A DNA stretch of 64,000 nt from Salvia splendens. Lineage: Eukaryota; Streptophyta; Magnoliopsida; Lamiales; Lamiaceae. Positions 34,065 through 45,214 of this stretch are shown here, one piece after another (positions within the stretch are counted from its first letter, which is position 1; each line of letters starts with the position of its first letter). Below the pieces are notes generated by a model. That model ran no database searches, was not told the DNA's origin, and worked only from the letters and a program-made list of their open reading frames with translations. The stretch is from NCBI RefSeq assembly GCF_004379255.2, contig NC_056035.1, positions 28,473,208-28,537,207 of the forward strand, in the 5' to 3' direction. A program made the position numbers and the translations under genes.

Positions 34065-37000
34065 ATAAATTTTAAAGATCCTATAATTGTTCATCGGATA
34101 CTAGGTTTTGAAAGGAATGAGTAATATTTTTAAAATATATTTCACGACAATCCTATTTTCATCTTAGATTAAAAATATATATAAGAAAAATTGAATGTAG
34201 TCGAAATTGAATGTTGTACTTATATGGATTTGGTTTACCGCTTGTTTTGGTATTAGACTAGACTAAAGTCTAAAGTGGTCTCGTACATTGGCTCAAGAAG
34301 ACTTTTGGTCTTATACATCAAGTGTTAGCTTTTGGTCATAAACAATAGTGTTTTGATCCATATGGTCCATATTTAACAATTCCACCAAAAATTGACTGTC
34401 AATCGCCTTTTAAAGTCCAAACTTGGTCCACCTACATTTACATAAAAATCTATTTGGTCCTACACACTATAAGGGTGTTAGTATTTGTCCTATACAATAT
34501 GTGTTTGTCTATATATAACTCATCAATTACGTCAAAATGAGGTTGACCACTAATTTTTCACAGAACTATTAAATTTTGACCAAATGATATTGTTTAATTC
34601 AGTTGGAGCTTAATTCAACCAATGACCCTCGCTTCATATCACCGATGGGTTGGGCCTACACCGGCCCACACCAGGCCTAGGTCGGCTTAGTCCAGTTGAC
34701 AAGTCTACTTTCAACACACCTTTCTCAACATTCTCATAGCATACGAAAGCTCTTTGCATTCTCATTGTCGAATCTCTGCTCTTGCCTCTTATATCTCTAC
34801 CTAATTGGGCTCCAATTGGACTTAGGTATATAAAATAACCCAATTGGAATCCAATTCAACTAATGACCCCATTTCAACGATGGGTCAAGCCTAGACTGGC
34901 CAACACCGAGCTCGGGCCAGGTCGGCCAGATGATTTAGGCTTCAATTTCTAAAAATGTATGCTTACTTTGCATGGATAATTATTGAAACATGTTATTCTC
35001 TACTGAAAAAATTTCGCTTTATATAACACTATTGAAAACAGTTGCACTTTATTCTAGGAAAGCTTGAAGTTTAATTCTATAAATAAAAAATCTTTTGATT
35101 TCCTCTTTTAGAATAGATTATTATTATTTAAAAAGCTATATTTTACTGTAAGGGCGTGGGTGGTGCCCTAGAAAGTAATTACATGGTTTAGGAGATAGTG
35201 GGCTTTTCCCATTCATGTCGATAGGCTTTTTGGTGATAATATTGTGTTTGGTAAAAGAAAATGTATCATTGAAAGCTCATTGTAGTCGTTTGATTGAAAG
35301 GTCGAGTGTGTGAAAATAATTATAATATGACTAAATTATCCTTGACTTGGTTTATGACGAGTAAATCCAAACCCCTTAAGGAAGTCAAACCTTCAACAAA
35401 AAATGCACTAGCCAAGAAATCACGACACAACTCAGCTAATGTTTTATAAATCGGAACGGATCGGCCGGTTCACGGTTGGACCAATCCGTCCAACCGCGAA
35501 ATGGCCAGCGGTTCGGTAAAGCTTTAAAAGCCGCCAACATGTTAAGCTGGTGTGAACCAGTGAAACCGGTCGAAGGCGAAATTTTTTATGTAGAGAATAA
35601 CATGTTTGAATAATTACATGTTTTATGTAATAACCGCGATCTAATTTCGCGGAATTTATGAAATAAAGACTCGAAATTAGAGGAAAGAGAATGGAAGGGC
35701 ATTTGTGTATATTCTTGAGTAAACAAAAAAAACACGATATTTAGAAGTTCCAATTTATATCGTGTATTACAAATATTGATGATGAAAATAAAGGAAAAAC
35801 GAAATACACAACTCAACTAGCTATTACACGTTGAAGAAAGAAAATTTAAAGTCGAACTATGCAATTACAAATTCGGAATCCCTAGCAACTACTTCGGCCT
35901 TCTTCACGGGGCCGTCTCGGCCAAAATTGCAGAAAGCCCGAGAGGGCGAGGCCACGAGGAAAAGCAGCCTCAGCAGCTAGCCTTAGACACTGCCAACACC
36001 GAGCAAAATCAGTTGAAACCGAACCAGGGTGAGGGGCCATGCCTCCAACATCCCTCAGGCTGAATAAAGACTGCAACAAGACAGCTGCACAGCTCATCTA
36101 AACAGCCACAGCAGCTCCTGCAACCCCTCTACTCCAAATATCAACACCTCTACCACTCCACCACAAGGCCTTTCGGAAATGTAATGAACATTAACTATTT
36201 TTATAATAGACAGAAATTTTATACACCCAAACTAATATAGTAATTCATTTTAAGTAATTATTAATTATGATATATATTTAATTGTAATTATTATATCTTA
36301 AATTTTAATTATACTTACTAGTAACTAAATTTATTGTTATTTTTATGAGATATAGTATAATTAATATTTTTTACATATTAATAACTATAGTTTACCATTT
36401 ACCAAATATTAATATTTTTTAGAGTATATTTTTATCTAAACTATCTAATTTCTTTTTTAATATTTCTATAATATTACTTCGTCACATACACTTTTTTAAA
36501 ATAATATGAACTTTATCTATTTTTATATATATAATATTATATTTTCAGGGTTATAATCAATGTTAAACTAAGTTTAAAGACCGAACTGTTGAACCCGTCA
36601 TGGTTAGCCTGTTTTTAGGTCATTGTAAGATATTGTTAGTTTGTTTTAGGTCAGGCTTAGTTTGTTTTAGGTCATTTTATAAAATCCGGATTTGAACAAT
36701 ACGAATGTCATTTTTAAATCATTTTAGGTCATACGTACCATCATGACATAAAACAAACTAAGAATGACATTCATATTGTCTAAAAATGACATCTATAGGT
36801 GTGGTTCAGTGGTTCGGCAATAAGATTGAGTTTTGCTATAACACAACTCTATATTTCCATCTACACTAGTTAATAATTTATGTATGTAATTATATTTACT
36901 GATAAAAAATATATTCAATTTTAATATTTGAATATTTTTTTATATTTATATTATATTTATAACTAATTATATACAAGGTTTAATATTTTTTATATGTTAT

Positions 37001-37076
37001 GAATTATAGTTTACCATTTATTATATTTATGTGTATTATATAATTATTTAATTATATATATATATATACTTACAAT
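34065..37076. other. AT-rich intergenic region with short repeats
   Basis: No gene is supported. About 34250-34500 has recurring GGTC(T/C)(T/A)ATAC-type phrases, possibly one decayed arm of an element like that at 53737. Two imperfect copies of about 90 bases lie at 34600-34695 and 34845-34935 (shared AATTCAAC(C/T)AATGACCC and CGATGGGT). A GC-rich block near 35450-35575 (CGGCCGGTTCACGGTTGG) and one near 35885-36175 are unassigned. A 20-base phrase with GTTTGTTTTAGGTCA recurs at about 36630-36680. Confidence 0.4.
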
Positions 37077-37346
37077 GGGATGTAATCAAATACAAACTCT
37101 AAATATTGTACAAACTCCAAACTATGATCTGGATCGTTAGAAAATGTCAACAGATGACAAAATAATAGCAACAAATATGTCAACACAATGCCAATAGTTG
37201 ATGTTGTGTTGACATTTTGTTGATATTGTGTTGACATCAAAATATTGAAACTTTACACTAAGTTGACATTGTGTTGAAACTGTGTTGATGCTGTGTTGAG
37301 GAGTTTGGAGTTTGTAAATACATAGAGTTTGCATTTTAACACTACC
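37077..37346. mobile_element. Small inverted-repeat MITE with GTTGACA motifs
   Basis: The left end (about 37077-37127) and right end (about 37300-37346) are inverted over about 45 bases: CAAACTCTA, then ACAAACTCCAAAC, against GTTTGGAGTTTGT, then TAGAGTTTG. Between them the sequence repeats GTGTTGA(C/A) and TGTCAACA motifs. No convincing target duplication was found, so the superfamily (hAT or Mutator-like) stays open. Confidence 0.65.
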
Positions 37347-37408
37347 ATATTTATAATACTATAACAGTTTGACCATTGGTTTAACCGGTCCGACCGGTTG
37401 AACCATTG

Positions 37409-39401
37409 TATCCACAATGGCGGCGAGCGGACCGGCTAGCCGATCCCTGGCGCTCGTCGGTCCGCTCGTCGAACCATTTCAGCAGGCGAATGCCAAATCG
37501 GCGAGAAAAACGGCGAGCGCACTCCGATTCCCGTGCACTCGCCGATTGACTGGCCGCCATAGCAGGCTCCCGATCGGCGAGCGATCGGCCAGCGGATTTT
37601 TTTATTATTATTTAATTTTCGAAACACTATATATACGCGATTTGCACGTCATTTTATTTGCACCACTAGTTTTAACGAGTATTCTCTCTATCTTAATTTG
37701 TGTACAAGAGCAACGACGCGAAATGGAGTACAACAACGAGCCTACTCCAGGGACGAGCGGGTCTCAAACTCCCACGGTACCCGTGGGAGGTGGATGGGGT
37801 CCGATGGCCAGGTACTACAATATGTACCCTTGGCAGCAGATGATGCCCGGGATGGCATCCGGGGGTGGTATGCCGGGATGGCAGGGGATGCCGGGCGGGC
37901 AGGGGGTACCGGGGATGCAACCCAGGATGGAGATGATGCCGGGGTACCCGGGGATGCAAGGGACGTCGGGGGGGGGGGAGGGGGGGGACAACGTCTATCG
38001 CCCCAGTTTTGATTTTGTGACTGCTTCTTCAAACACATCGACCCCATCGGAGACGCAGTTCACTGGGTGTGGTACTTTCTCCTTAGAGGAGTTGGGGATA
38101 GATCTCGGGGATGCGGACACCCCCGTTCAAACGGGGGGGAGTAGGGCGGGGTCGGGGTGCGCCAAAGAAGAAGAAGGGGAAGGGCAAGAGGGTGGTCGGT
38201 GAGTCGTCGCAGCCGGCTGATGACGACAACCCGGCACGGAGGAAGTGGACGGACACGGAGAACGTCGCGATGTCCAAGGCGTGGGTGAGTGTTTGCGATG
38301 ATCCTCTCGCCTCGAACAATCAGAGGATCGTCAACTTGTGGGCTAAAATAGCAGCAGCCTACAAGGCATTTTGCCCGGAGGGGTGGCCACGCAGTGGGGA
38401 GGAGTGCCGGAAGGGGTGGGACCGAATCAGGGGTGGGGTCTCCCGATATTCGGGCTTGTACACCAACGCCATCCGCATGCAGACCAGTGGCCAAACTGAG
38501 GACGACTGCAGGAGGATAGCAGAGAAAGTCTTCCCCGTGCCCGGGCTTTATAGGGAGTTCACCTACTGGAACTGCTATGAGGTGCTGATGGACTCCGAGA
38601 AGTTTCGGGCAGGTGTCGATGCTGGCTGGCCGAAGAAGCAGCGCCTGAACTATGCCGGTGATTACAGCGGCGGCAGTAGCGGCGGTTCCCACGACCTCCC
38701 CAAGGATGTACAGGAGTTCCCGTCCCCTCCCGCGTTTGCTCGCCGCACTCGTCCGGTTGGTCAAAAGCGGGCTCAACGGGCTCGCCAGGCCTCCCAGGAG
38801 GTCCAGTCGGCATCCCCCCTGTTGGCGGGTCGACAGCCGAGCTCTTCTTCTTCGTGCGTCAACAAACGCGAGCTCAGATGTACAAGATCTTAGCTGAATG
38901 GAGGGCGGTAACTAACCCCGAGGAGAAGAGTTTTCTTCACGCAATGCTCGTGGGTATGCGGGCCGATTTGAATCCCGCCGCAGCACAGGTGGGGGGCTCA
39001 GACGCGGGCTCAGATGCCGCAGATTTGGGGGTCCTGGATAGCGGCGACGATGGCGGGGAGTGAGGTGGAGGCGGGGGGCTCGTGTGTGGCGGAGGAGTTT
39101 TTATTTAGATTAATGTAATTTTTTTTAATTAATGTACTTTTTTAAATTAATGTACTTTTTAAATTTTCAATATTATTATTGAGTTTTCCCGTATCTGTGT
39201 CGTAAATTTAATTCCGTATTTTGTGTGATTGTTAATTATTTATTTTTATAATTTTGTTTACTGTGGCAAGGCTATGGTTGGCCTATTGCTTGTCCTGATG
39301 ATGTGGCATGATGAGTTTTTAGTGCTGATTATGTGGCAAGAAGAGTTTATGGCTAGGCCATGACTGACTTATGGCTGGCCTATTGCTATTGGAGATGCTT
39401 T
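37409..39401 (+). mobile_element. PIF/Harbinger-like element with only Myb-like ORF1
   Basis: The left end ATCCACAATGGCGGCGAG and the right end CTATTGGAGATGC (inverse GCATCTCCAATAG) share the pattern G-ATC--CAAT-GC expected of PIF/Harbinger termini but are diverged. The interior is GC-rich against an AT-rich background and encodes only the ORF1 protein. No DDE transposase is present in its 2 kb. A clean 3-base duplication is not visible. Confidence 0.65.
37723..39063 (+). pseudogene. Harbinger ORF1, Myb/SANT-like DNA-binding protein
   Basis: The likely start at 37723 (MEYNNEPTPGTSG) leads into a Met-, Gly- and Pro-rich region with repeated GMPG-like motifs, then FSLEELGIDLG. After a frameshift in the G7 run at 38133-38139, a basic stretch (APKKKKGKGKR) and a Myb/SANT or trihelix-like domain follow (RRKWTDTENVAMSKAWVSV, WAKIAAAYKAFCP, EECRKGWDRI). 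A second one-base shift near 38852 precedes the tail RAQMYKILAEWRAVTNPEEK. Such proteins are often annotated in plants as NAM-associated or mislabelled 'glutathione S-transferase T3-like'. In PIF/Harbinger transposons ORF1 helps import and target the transposase. Two frameshifts make it a pseudogene. Confidence 0.82.
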
Positions 39402-39409
39402 AAAACCAC

Positions 39410-39640
39410 GATGAATCCCTAAATCAGAGCCCTTCTACTCTGCACCATACTCCTCTCACACTCACACGCCCACTCCCTCACAGTCTGCATCATCGGCGGC
39501 GCCTCCATCGCCCATTTCATCTGTAGCTACTCCCCGCCCGGTGCCATCTCCTCATCATGTATTCTAGCTTATTCACTTCAACGAAGGACTGAAATTTCCA
39601 AGACGACGATATTGATTCCGTCAATTGGAGAAATGGCCAG
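39410..39640 (+). pseudogene. Farnesylcysteine lyase-like N-terminal fragment
   Basis: The plus strand reads RALLLCTILLSHSHAHS (a signal-peptide-like stretch), then LTVCIIGGASIAHFICSYSP. This resembles the start of the FAD-binding fold of plant farnesylcysteine lyase / prenylcysteine oxidase, where VCI(V/I)G-GIGGSS-AHFL is typical. The glycine loop here seems to lack about four residues, and a TAA stands between the nearest ATG and the leader. After about 39545 the similarity fades. It is a small broken gene piece next to the Harbinger element. The call rests on one motif. Confidence 0.45.
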
Positions 39641-40321
39641 CAAAAATGGAGGGAGACAAGGGCAACAGCTGCTTCAAATCGGAGAGAGATGAGGGCAAAA
39701 ATGGAAGAACAATTTTTTTCAGAACAAGAGAGAAATGAGTGGCCCTTATACCTGCCTTCCTCCCTGATTGAGTTACACTCCACACAGAGATAGAGATAGT
39801 AGTATATGGGAGTGTGAAACCCGCTTCTTTTTCAAGCCTACCTAACGATAGATAGAGATGATGAATAGTGCATTTTCAGGCTATTTCAGGGTTACCACTT
39901 ACCACCCACGCCCTACTATGTTCTCATGCTAAATTTGCATCTCCTTTAAAATACATAATAAGTGATTTAGGATTTATAAATTTATTCCATGTTTGGCCAA
40001 GTTTATAAAATCCTTAACAAGACTAAAAGTTACTATTTAAAAAGTTATAACTCCTTAAAACAGATACCATGTAAGATGTTGGGAGCTTACAAGTTAAGTT
40101 GTCTACTAAAACAGTGTTAGCAAAGAGTAAATTACACCAATACATTGCAACAAATCTTCAAAGAGATGAGCTTGGTCATGCACACCATTACCAATTTACA
40201 AAATATCCATCTATGCAAAATATATCTGCATTCATAAATCATAATACTCTCAACTCTCAAGGTCAAGTACATATATAGAAACATTACAACAAAAAAATTA
40301 AAACATTAAAACATGATTCAT
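39641..40321. other. Spacer and 3' UTR of lactate dehydrogenase
   Basis: Probably contains the 3' untranslated region of the gene on the minus strand (nearest 300 bases). No other gene is recognised. Confidence 0.4.
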
Positions 40322-43300
40322 TCATTTAAGCCCCAACTGGCTCTGGACATCAAGAATGGTCTTAGCCGAGTTCCTGAGTTTCTCTACCTCCTCATCAGTA
40401 AGATGCACGTTGGTGACGCCCAAGACGCCCCTCCGGCCAAGCTGAGCTGGAAGGCTGAGGAAGACATCACCTCCGTTGATACCGTAGAAACCCTTTGCAA
40501 GAACAGAGACGGGATGAATCCTTCTCTGGTTCCTCAATAACGTACGAGCCAAGCTTGCAACTGAGTAGCCTATAGCCCAAGAAGTGTAGCCCTTCAAACG
40601 TATGACCTCGTAGGCACCTTGCACAACCTCTTTGTGTATGTTTTCGAGCGTTTGCTTCTCGTAGGGAATCTGTTGTCTCTCTAGAAAGCTTAGAACCGGC
40701 ACGCCTCCAACGCTGATGCTTGACCATAGTGCAACTGAACTATCGCCATGCTCCCCAACGATGTAGGCCTAGGCACATATTGGTTTAGTTAGTTATTGGA
40801 AAATAGTAACATCTAGTTTTGACTGTTTTACTTTGATAACATGACATCTCAAGGGGCATTTTATGTTCCTAGTTGATGGTGGTTTTATATTTGGTTATGA
40901 TGCAATTTCAATATTTTGGGTAACTCATCAATAAATCATAACTTCCAATCACTGAATATTGACTAATGAAAGCAGAACATGGATCATTTATGAACGAACT
41001 ACTCTGTAAGACATGTTTTTCTCACATAACTAGATCAAACACACATTTCCTGACAAACGACACAAGATTTTTATATTCCCCCAGTCCATTAAAAAAATGA
41101 ACATTTTGTTGAGCATGTGTTTTACTGCATAATTGATAAAATAAGAGAGAGGTACACATATGATAGTAAATGTAGTGTAGTGAAAGTGATATCCACATTA
41201 TTAAAATATTAAGTGAAAGTGATATCCACATTATTAGAATATTAGTAGTATAGTTGAATAGAAAATTCATACATTTTAGAAAAAGACAAAAAAATAGTTC
41301 ATACCGTAGGAAATATATATAATAATATGCTCCAACATTTAATAAGTGTCATGTGCATTAAATCCTCAATTTCTAAAGTATAGACAAGATTAACTCTTTT
41401 ATATCGACAAGAAAGAACCAGTAAATCGTTCTCATGAAAAAGTGAAAATAAAATATAGTTGGTGGAGTGGGCTATATCACGGGTTTTTTCTTCTTTTGTT
41501 CTAAACTAGAACTTAGGTTCTTTATTTGTTTTAGACTTTTTTTTTGTTCCGGATTTGGGAGAGACGCATGACCCTCATGCGTCTCCTTTTAATGAGACGC
41601 ATGACAGTCATGCGTCTTTCATAGAGACGCATGAGGGACATGCGTCGTTTATTTTTTAATTTTTTCGGGCAAAGACGCATGAGGGTCATGCGTCACGGGC
41701 AAAGGCGCATGATCATCATGCGTCGCTATTTTTGTTGCTTCGCTCCGGTTGTCAGTGGTTTTTATTGCTTTAATTTGTTGGTTTTTGTTCAGTGATTTTA
41801 CCACACATTTGACACCATAAATCATGTGATGGGCTAGGATGGTCCACCTCCCCTTATTTTATGTATTTGTCCAGTGATTTGACCACACATTTCACAATAT
41901 AATAACGTGATAGGCTAGGATGGTCTACCACCCTTTATTTGTCGGATAGAAAATCAGCCCTCTAGGAGTTTACCTATCTTAGTGGACTAGCAATTATTGG
42001 TTCAGGTGTCATGTCACCCAACGTGCTTATCATCACCGCATTTGAAGTGCTTATTTCATTTATTGTTTGAACCAGGTTAGAAATAGCGACGCATGATGAT
42101 CATGCGTCTTTGCCAGTGACGATGATCCTCATGCGTCTTTGCGCGAAAAAAATTAAAAAATTAACGACGCATGTCCCTCATGCGTCTCTATGAAAGACGC
42201 ATGACTGTCATGCGTCTCATTAAAAGGAGACGCATGAGGGTCATGCGTCTCTCCCAAATCCGGAACAAAAAAAAAGTCTAGAACAAATAAGGAACCTAAT
42301 TTCTAGTTTAGAACAAAAGAAGAAAAAGCCCGCTATATCACATTAGAGGACCTAAAAAGTGAAAATAAAATAAAGGTTAGATCAATTTCCAATATGTGGC
42401 CGGTGGTATATGCAATACCCGACAAATGAACTAATCAATCACTTTGGAATTACCACAATCGTCGTCTAATTATAATAAACATCCTTTCATTTCCAAAAAA
42501 AATAAACACTCTTTGATAAACCGGAGAATAAGTTATTTTCGCTTACCTTTGTCGGTTACATTTTAAAAAGAGAGATTTTCTAAACTTTCACTAATATTCA
42601 GATTTTGCATATCAATTTTTAAAAACCAGTCTATAAATTAACAAATTATTGATTTATTTTAATTTGCATCTAATTAAAAATTTTACTCTAATATGGTTTA
42701 ATATAAATCATAATCTAATAAATAAAAGTTCAATTTATTATAATTAATATGGTGTTGTTTGATCCTTAAACGTGATGTCATTTTAATTAATGTTAGAAAT
42801 GTCACGTAACTAAGTCAAAATCATGATTAATTGTAAAATAATAACGCATCAATAATATTAGTATTGAAAATATGTAGGTATCATCCAAAAATTAATTGGT
42901 GATAGGAGGAGAGGCCTACAAGACTTATATGATGATTTCAATTATTTATGAGCACTCATAAAAGGATAGTTATATTTATATATTTATTTTAATTGCCAAC
43001 AATTTAATTACAAAATTAGAATAAATTATACTCTCATCCCCCATTATGTATTCCAGTTTTTATTTTGGTTCGTTCCTTATTAACTATCTCACTTCACCTT
43101 ATAACTTTTGGTAATGGACCTCACATTGCACTAATCAGTTTCACTCACAATTTATTATTCCCTCCATCCCATAAAATATAGGCAATGGGTATGGCACGGG
43201 AATTAAGAAAAAAATGGTAAATAGAGAGGAAGAGAATTGTATGGTAAAGTAAGAGAGAGAAGAAGAATAATAGTTAAAGTAGTTTTAGTGGATAGTGAAA

Positions 43301-44699
43301 CATACATTATTATATTGATATAACTTTCTAAAAATGGAATGTACACATTTTTGTGGGACGGATGAAAATGGAGAGTGCACATATTTTTATAGGACGTGGA
43401 GTATAAAATTAATATATAAAAGTAAAACCCTTGTGCCATACACTTTTTCAACTCATTTCTTTATACTCCCTCCATCCACAGTAGGACTCACTCTTGTTAT
43501 GGGCACGAGTTTTAAAAAAAGTAAAGGATAGTGGGTTAGAAAAATTAGTGAAATATGAGGCTCATTTTTTTATATTGATTATTAATAAAATATGAGTAAA
43601 GTTAGTTTGTTAAATATATGACCAACTTACTATTTATGATAATACTTACTATTTATGGTAAAAGACACTCCCTCCATCACACAAGAATTTCAACCCACAA
43701 GAATATGCATTTTTTATTTTTAGTCCGTCCCATAAGAATATACACTTTCCAATTTTACTTTAATTACTTTTTCTCTCTACTTACATGTTTTGCATTAAGC
43801 CCGTGTAGTTCCCAAAGTGCATATTCTCTGGGGACGAAGGGAGTAAACGTGAAGCAATATTTAGGATGTAAGAAATATTTTTAAAACTCGTGAAGAAGGA
43901 AGTACCCCTGAAAGTTTATTGGCAAATTTTAAAATGATGCAAAATGAAGAAAGTTTAGAAATTTGGGAATTTACTGTTTCGAAAAATCTAATATAAATGC
44001 ATTTTATAGGGACAATGAGTGAGTTGCATAAAGTAGATCGCGAAAAAAAGTGGCAACTAAATAAATTAAAATAAAAAAGAAATATCTAACCTGCACATCC
44101 TGCGCATTGACGTCAAGGTGATCCGCGATCAGAAACCGAAACCGCGACGAATCCAGATTGGTACCCGACCCGATAACCCGATTCGGGGGAAATCCGGAAA
44201 GCTTCCACGCCACATAGGTCAGCACATCGACGGGGTTCGAAACCACCACAATGATCGAATCCGGCGAGAATTTGGCGAGCGGCGGGACGATGTGGCGGAA
44301 GAGCGCGACGTTGCGCTGGAGGAGGTTGAGCCTGGTCTCGCCGGGCTTCTGGCGGGCGCCGGCGGTGACGATGCAGAGGTCGGAGTCGGCGGTGGCGGCG
44401 TAGTCGAGGGAGGCGTTGATCTTGACGCGGGGGAGGAAGGCGGCGGCGTGCTGGAGGTCGAGGACCTCGCCCTGGAGCTTGTCGGCGTTGGCGTCGACGA
44501 GGGTGAGCTCGTCGGCGAGGTCCTGGGTCATGATGGTCTGCGCGATCGCCATGCCGACGTTGCCCACGCCGACAACGGTGATCTTCGTGTTGCGGCGTGG
44601 GGAGGTGGCGGGGGCGGCGCCGGAGATCTGGGTGAAGAAGGAGTTGGAGAGGTCGAGCCCGTCGGGGCCCAGGAAGTTGGAGGACGAAGCCTTGTGCAT
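40322..44699 (-). CDS. LDH: L-lactate dehydrogenase, two exons
   Basis: Reduces pyruvate to L-lactate with NADH in the cytosol, the fermentative enzyme induced in oxygen-limited plant tissue. Exon 1 is 44091-44699 (203 codons) and exon 2 is 40322-40768 (148 codons plus stop). The protein is 351 residues, normal for plant LDH. The NAD-binding loop GVGNVG is at 44-49, with Asp69 after strand two. The mobile loop RQKPGETR (116-123) carries Gln117, which marks lactate rather than malate dehydrogenase, with Arg123. Asp183 and Arg186 lie in NLDSSRFR, and the catalytic His210 in GEHGDSS starts exon 2. Exon 1 is strongly GC-rich. The 3.3-kb intron (40769-44090, GT/AG) is full of transposons. All catalytic residues are present and no lesion is seen. 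Confidence 0.96.
41178..41242. repeat. Two-copy tandem repeat in LDH intron
   Basis: A unit of about 32 bases (AAGTGAAAGTGATATCCACA followed by TTATT and ATATT) occurs twice in a row, with one difference. It lies in a MITE-like stretch at about 41070-41280. Confidence 0.65.
41481..42332. mobile_element. Mutator-like hairpin element with ten palindromes
   Basis: Inverted arms of about 260 bases (41481-41742 and 42073-42332) start GGGTTTTTTCTTCTTTTG and end in the inverse. An exact 9-base duplication CTATATCAC flanks it (41472-41480 and 42333-42341), typical of the Mutator superfamily. Each arm holds five copies of a short palindrome: GACGCATGA, three bases, TCATGCGTC (left arm starts near 41563, 41596, 41626, 41673 and 41704). 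The core (41743-42072) has a diverged tandem duplication of about 78 bases (shared CAGTGATTTNACCACACATT and GGCTAGGATGGTC). No coding capacity. It lies in the LDH intron. Confidence 0.88.
43031..43902. mobile_element. Chain of nested Stowaway-like MITEs in LDH intron
   Basis: At least three and probably four copies are inserted in one another. One copy starts at 43031 (CTCTCATCCCCCATT) and is interrupted after ATTTATTA by a complete copy at 43158-43401. It resumes at 43402 (TAAAATTAATATATAAAAG) and is interrupted again at 43466 by a copy starting CTCCCTCCATCC. That copy in turn is interrupted by 43668-43843 (CTCCCTCCATCAC ... GGGGACGAAGGGAG) and seems to end near 43902. Ends carry TA in most cases. 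Confidence 0.75.
43158..43401. mobile_element. Stowaway-like MITE (inner copy)
   Basis: Ends TTCCCTCCATCCC and GGACGTGGAG flanked by TA. The interior phrase AGTTTTAGTGGATAGTG is shared with 8981-9168. Confidence 0.75.
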
Positions 44700-44767
44700 T
44701 TTTTTTTAAATTTGGATTTTGTGATTTTCGGATTTGGATTGTGGTTTTGGGGCTTTGATTTGGGGAT

Positions 44768-44776
44768 TATAAATAG
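44768..44776 (-). promoter_or_regulatory. Putative TATA box of LDH
   Basis: TATTTATAA on the minus strand lies about 70 bases upstream of the ATG. No anaerobic-response element was identified with confidence. Confidence 0.5.
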
Positions 44777-45004
44777 TACTCTCTCCTATTCAGGTGGTGG
44801 CGTGGGGCGGAAAAAAATGGTGTTCGTGGTCGTGGTTTTCAATGCTCATTTTTTTCGTGGAGACTGTTATGGGTGGTCGTGGTTTCCCCCTATTACCATG
44901 GGCTATTGGTCAATTAAGTGGGCCCTATTCATGTTTGTACATAACTTTCTCTTTTTTTCCGAAAATACCTTTATCTATTTTGTTAACTACCACCCATTAT
45001 AGCA

Positions 45005-45214
45005 ATTGGCATTGAAGATTAAGAAAAAAAATGTCAATTGGTACGAATGATTAAGAAAAAAGTGTGTAATATTTTAAATAAAAAAATAATAAAGTATAAG
45101 TGAGAAGAAAGTAAGAGAGGGAAAAAATAGGTAAAAAGAAATATGTTGACTTTTACTAAAAAGGGAAATGACTCCACTACTATGGAACGTACTAAAATGA
45201 CAAAATGATTACTA
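45005..45214. mobile_element. Decayed Stowaway-like MITE
   Basis: The right half matches the 33829 subtype (AAAAGGGAAATGACTCCACTAC, GGAACGTACTAAAATGACAAAATG). The terminal signature is lost. It abuts the next MITE. Confidence 0.5.

Noticed and set aside
35882..36097. 71-codon minus-strand ORF in a GC-rich block
   Set aside because: Looks codon-like in composition but I recognise no family and see no start context; left as unassigned.
38060..38776. 238-codon minus-strand ORF
   Set aside because: Antisense shadow of the GC-rich Myb-like ORF1; no recognisable motif.
44118..45002. 294-codon plus-strand ORF
   Set aside because: It is the antisense of GC-rich LDH exon 1 plus promoter sequence; glycine/glutamate/valine-rich and without domains.
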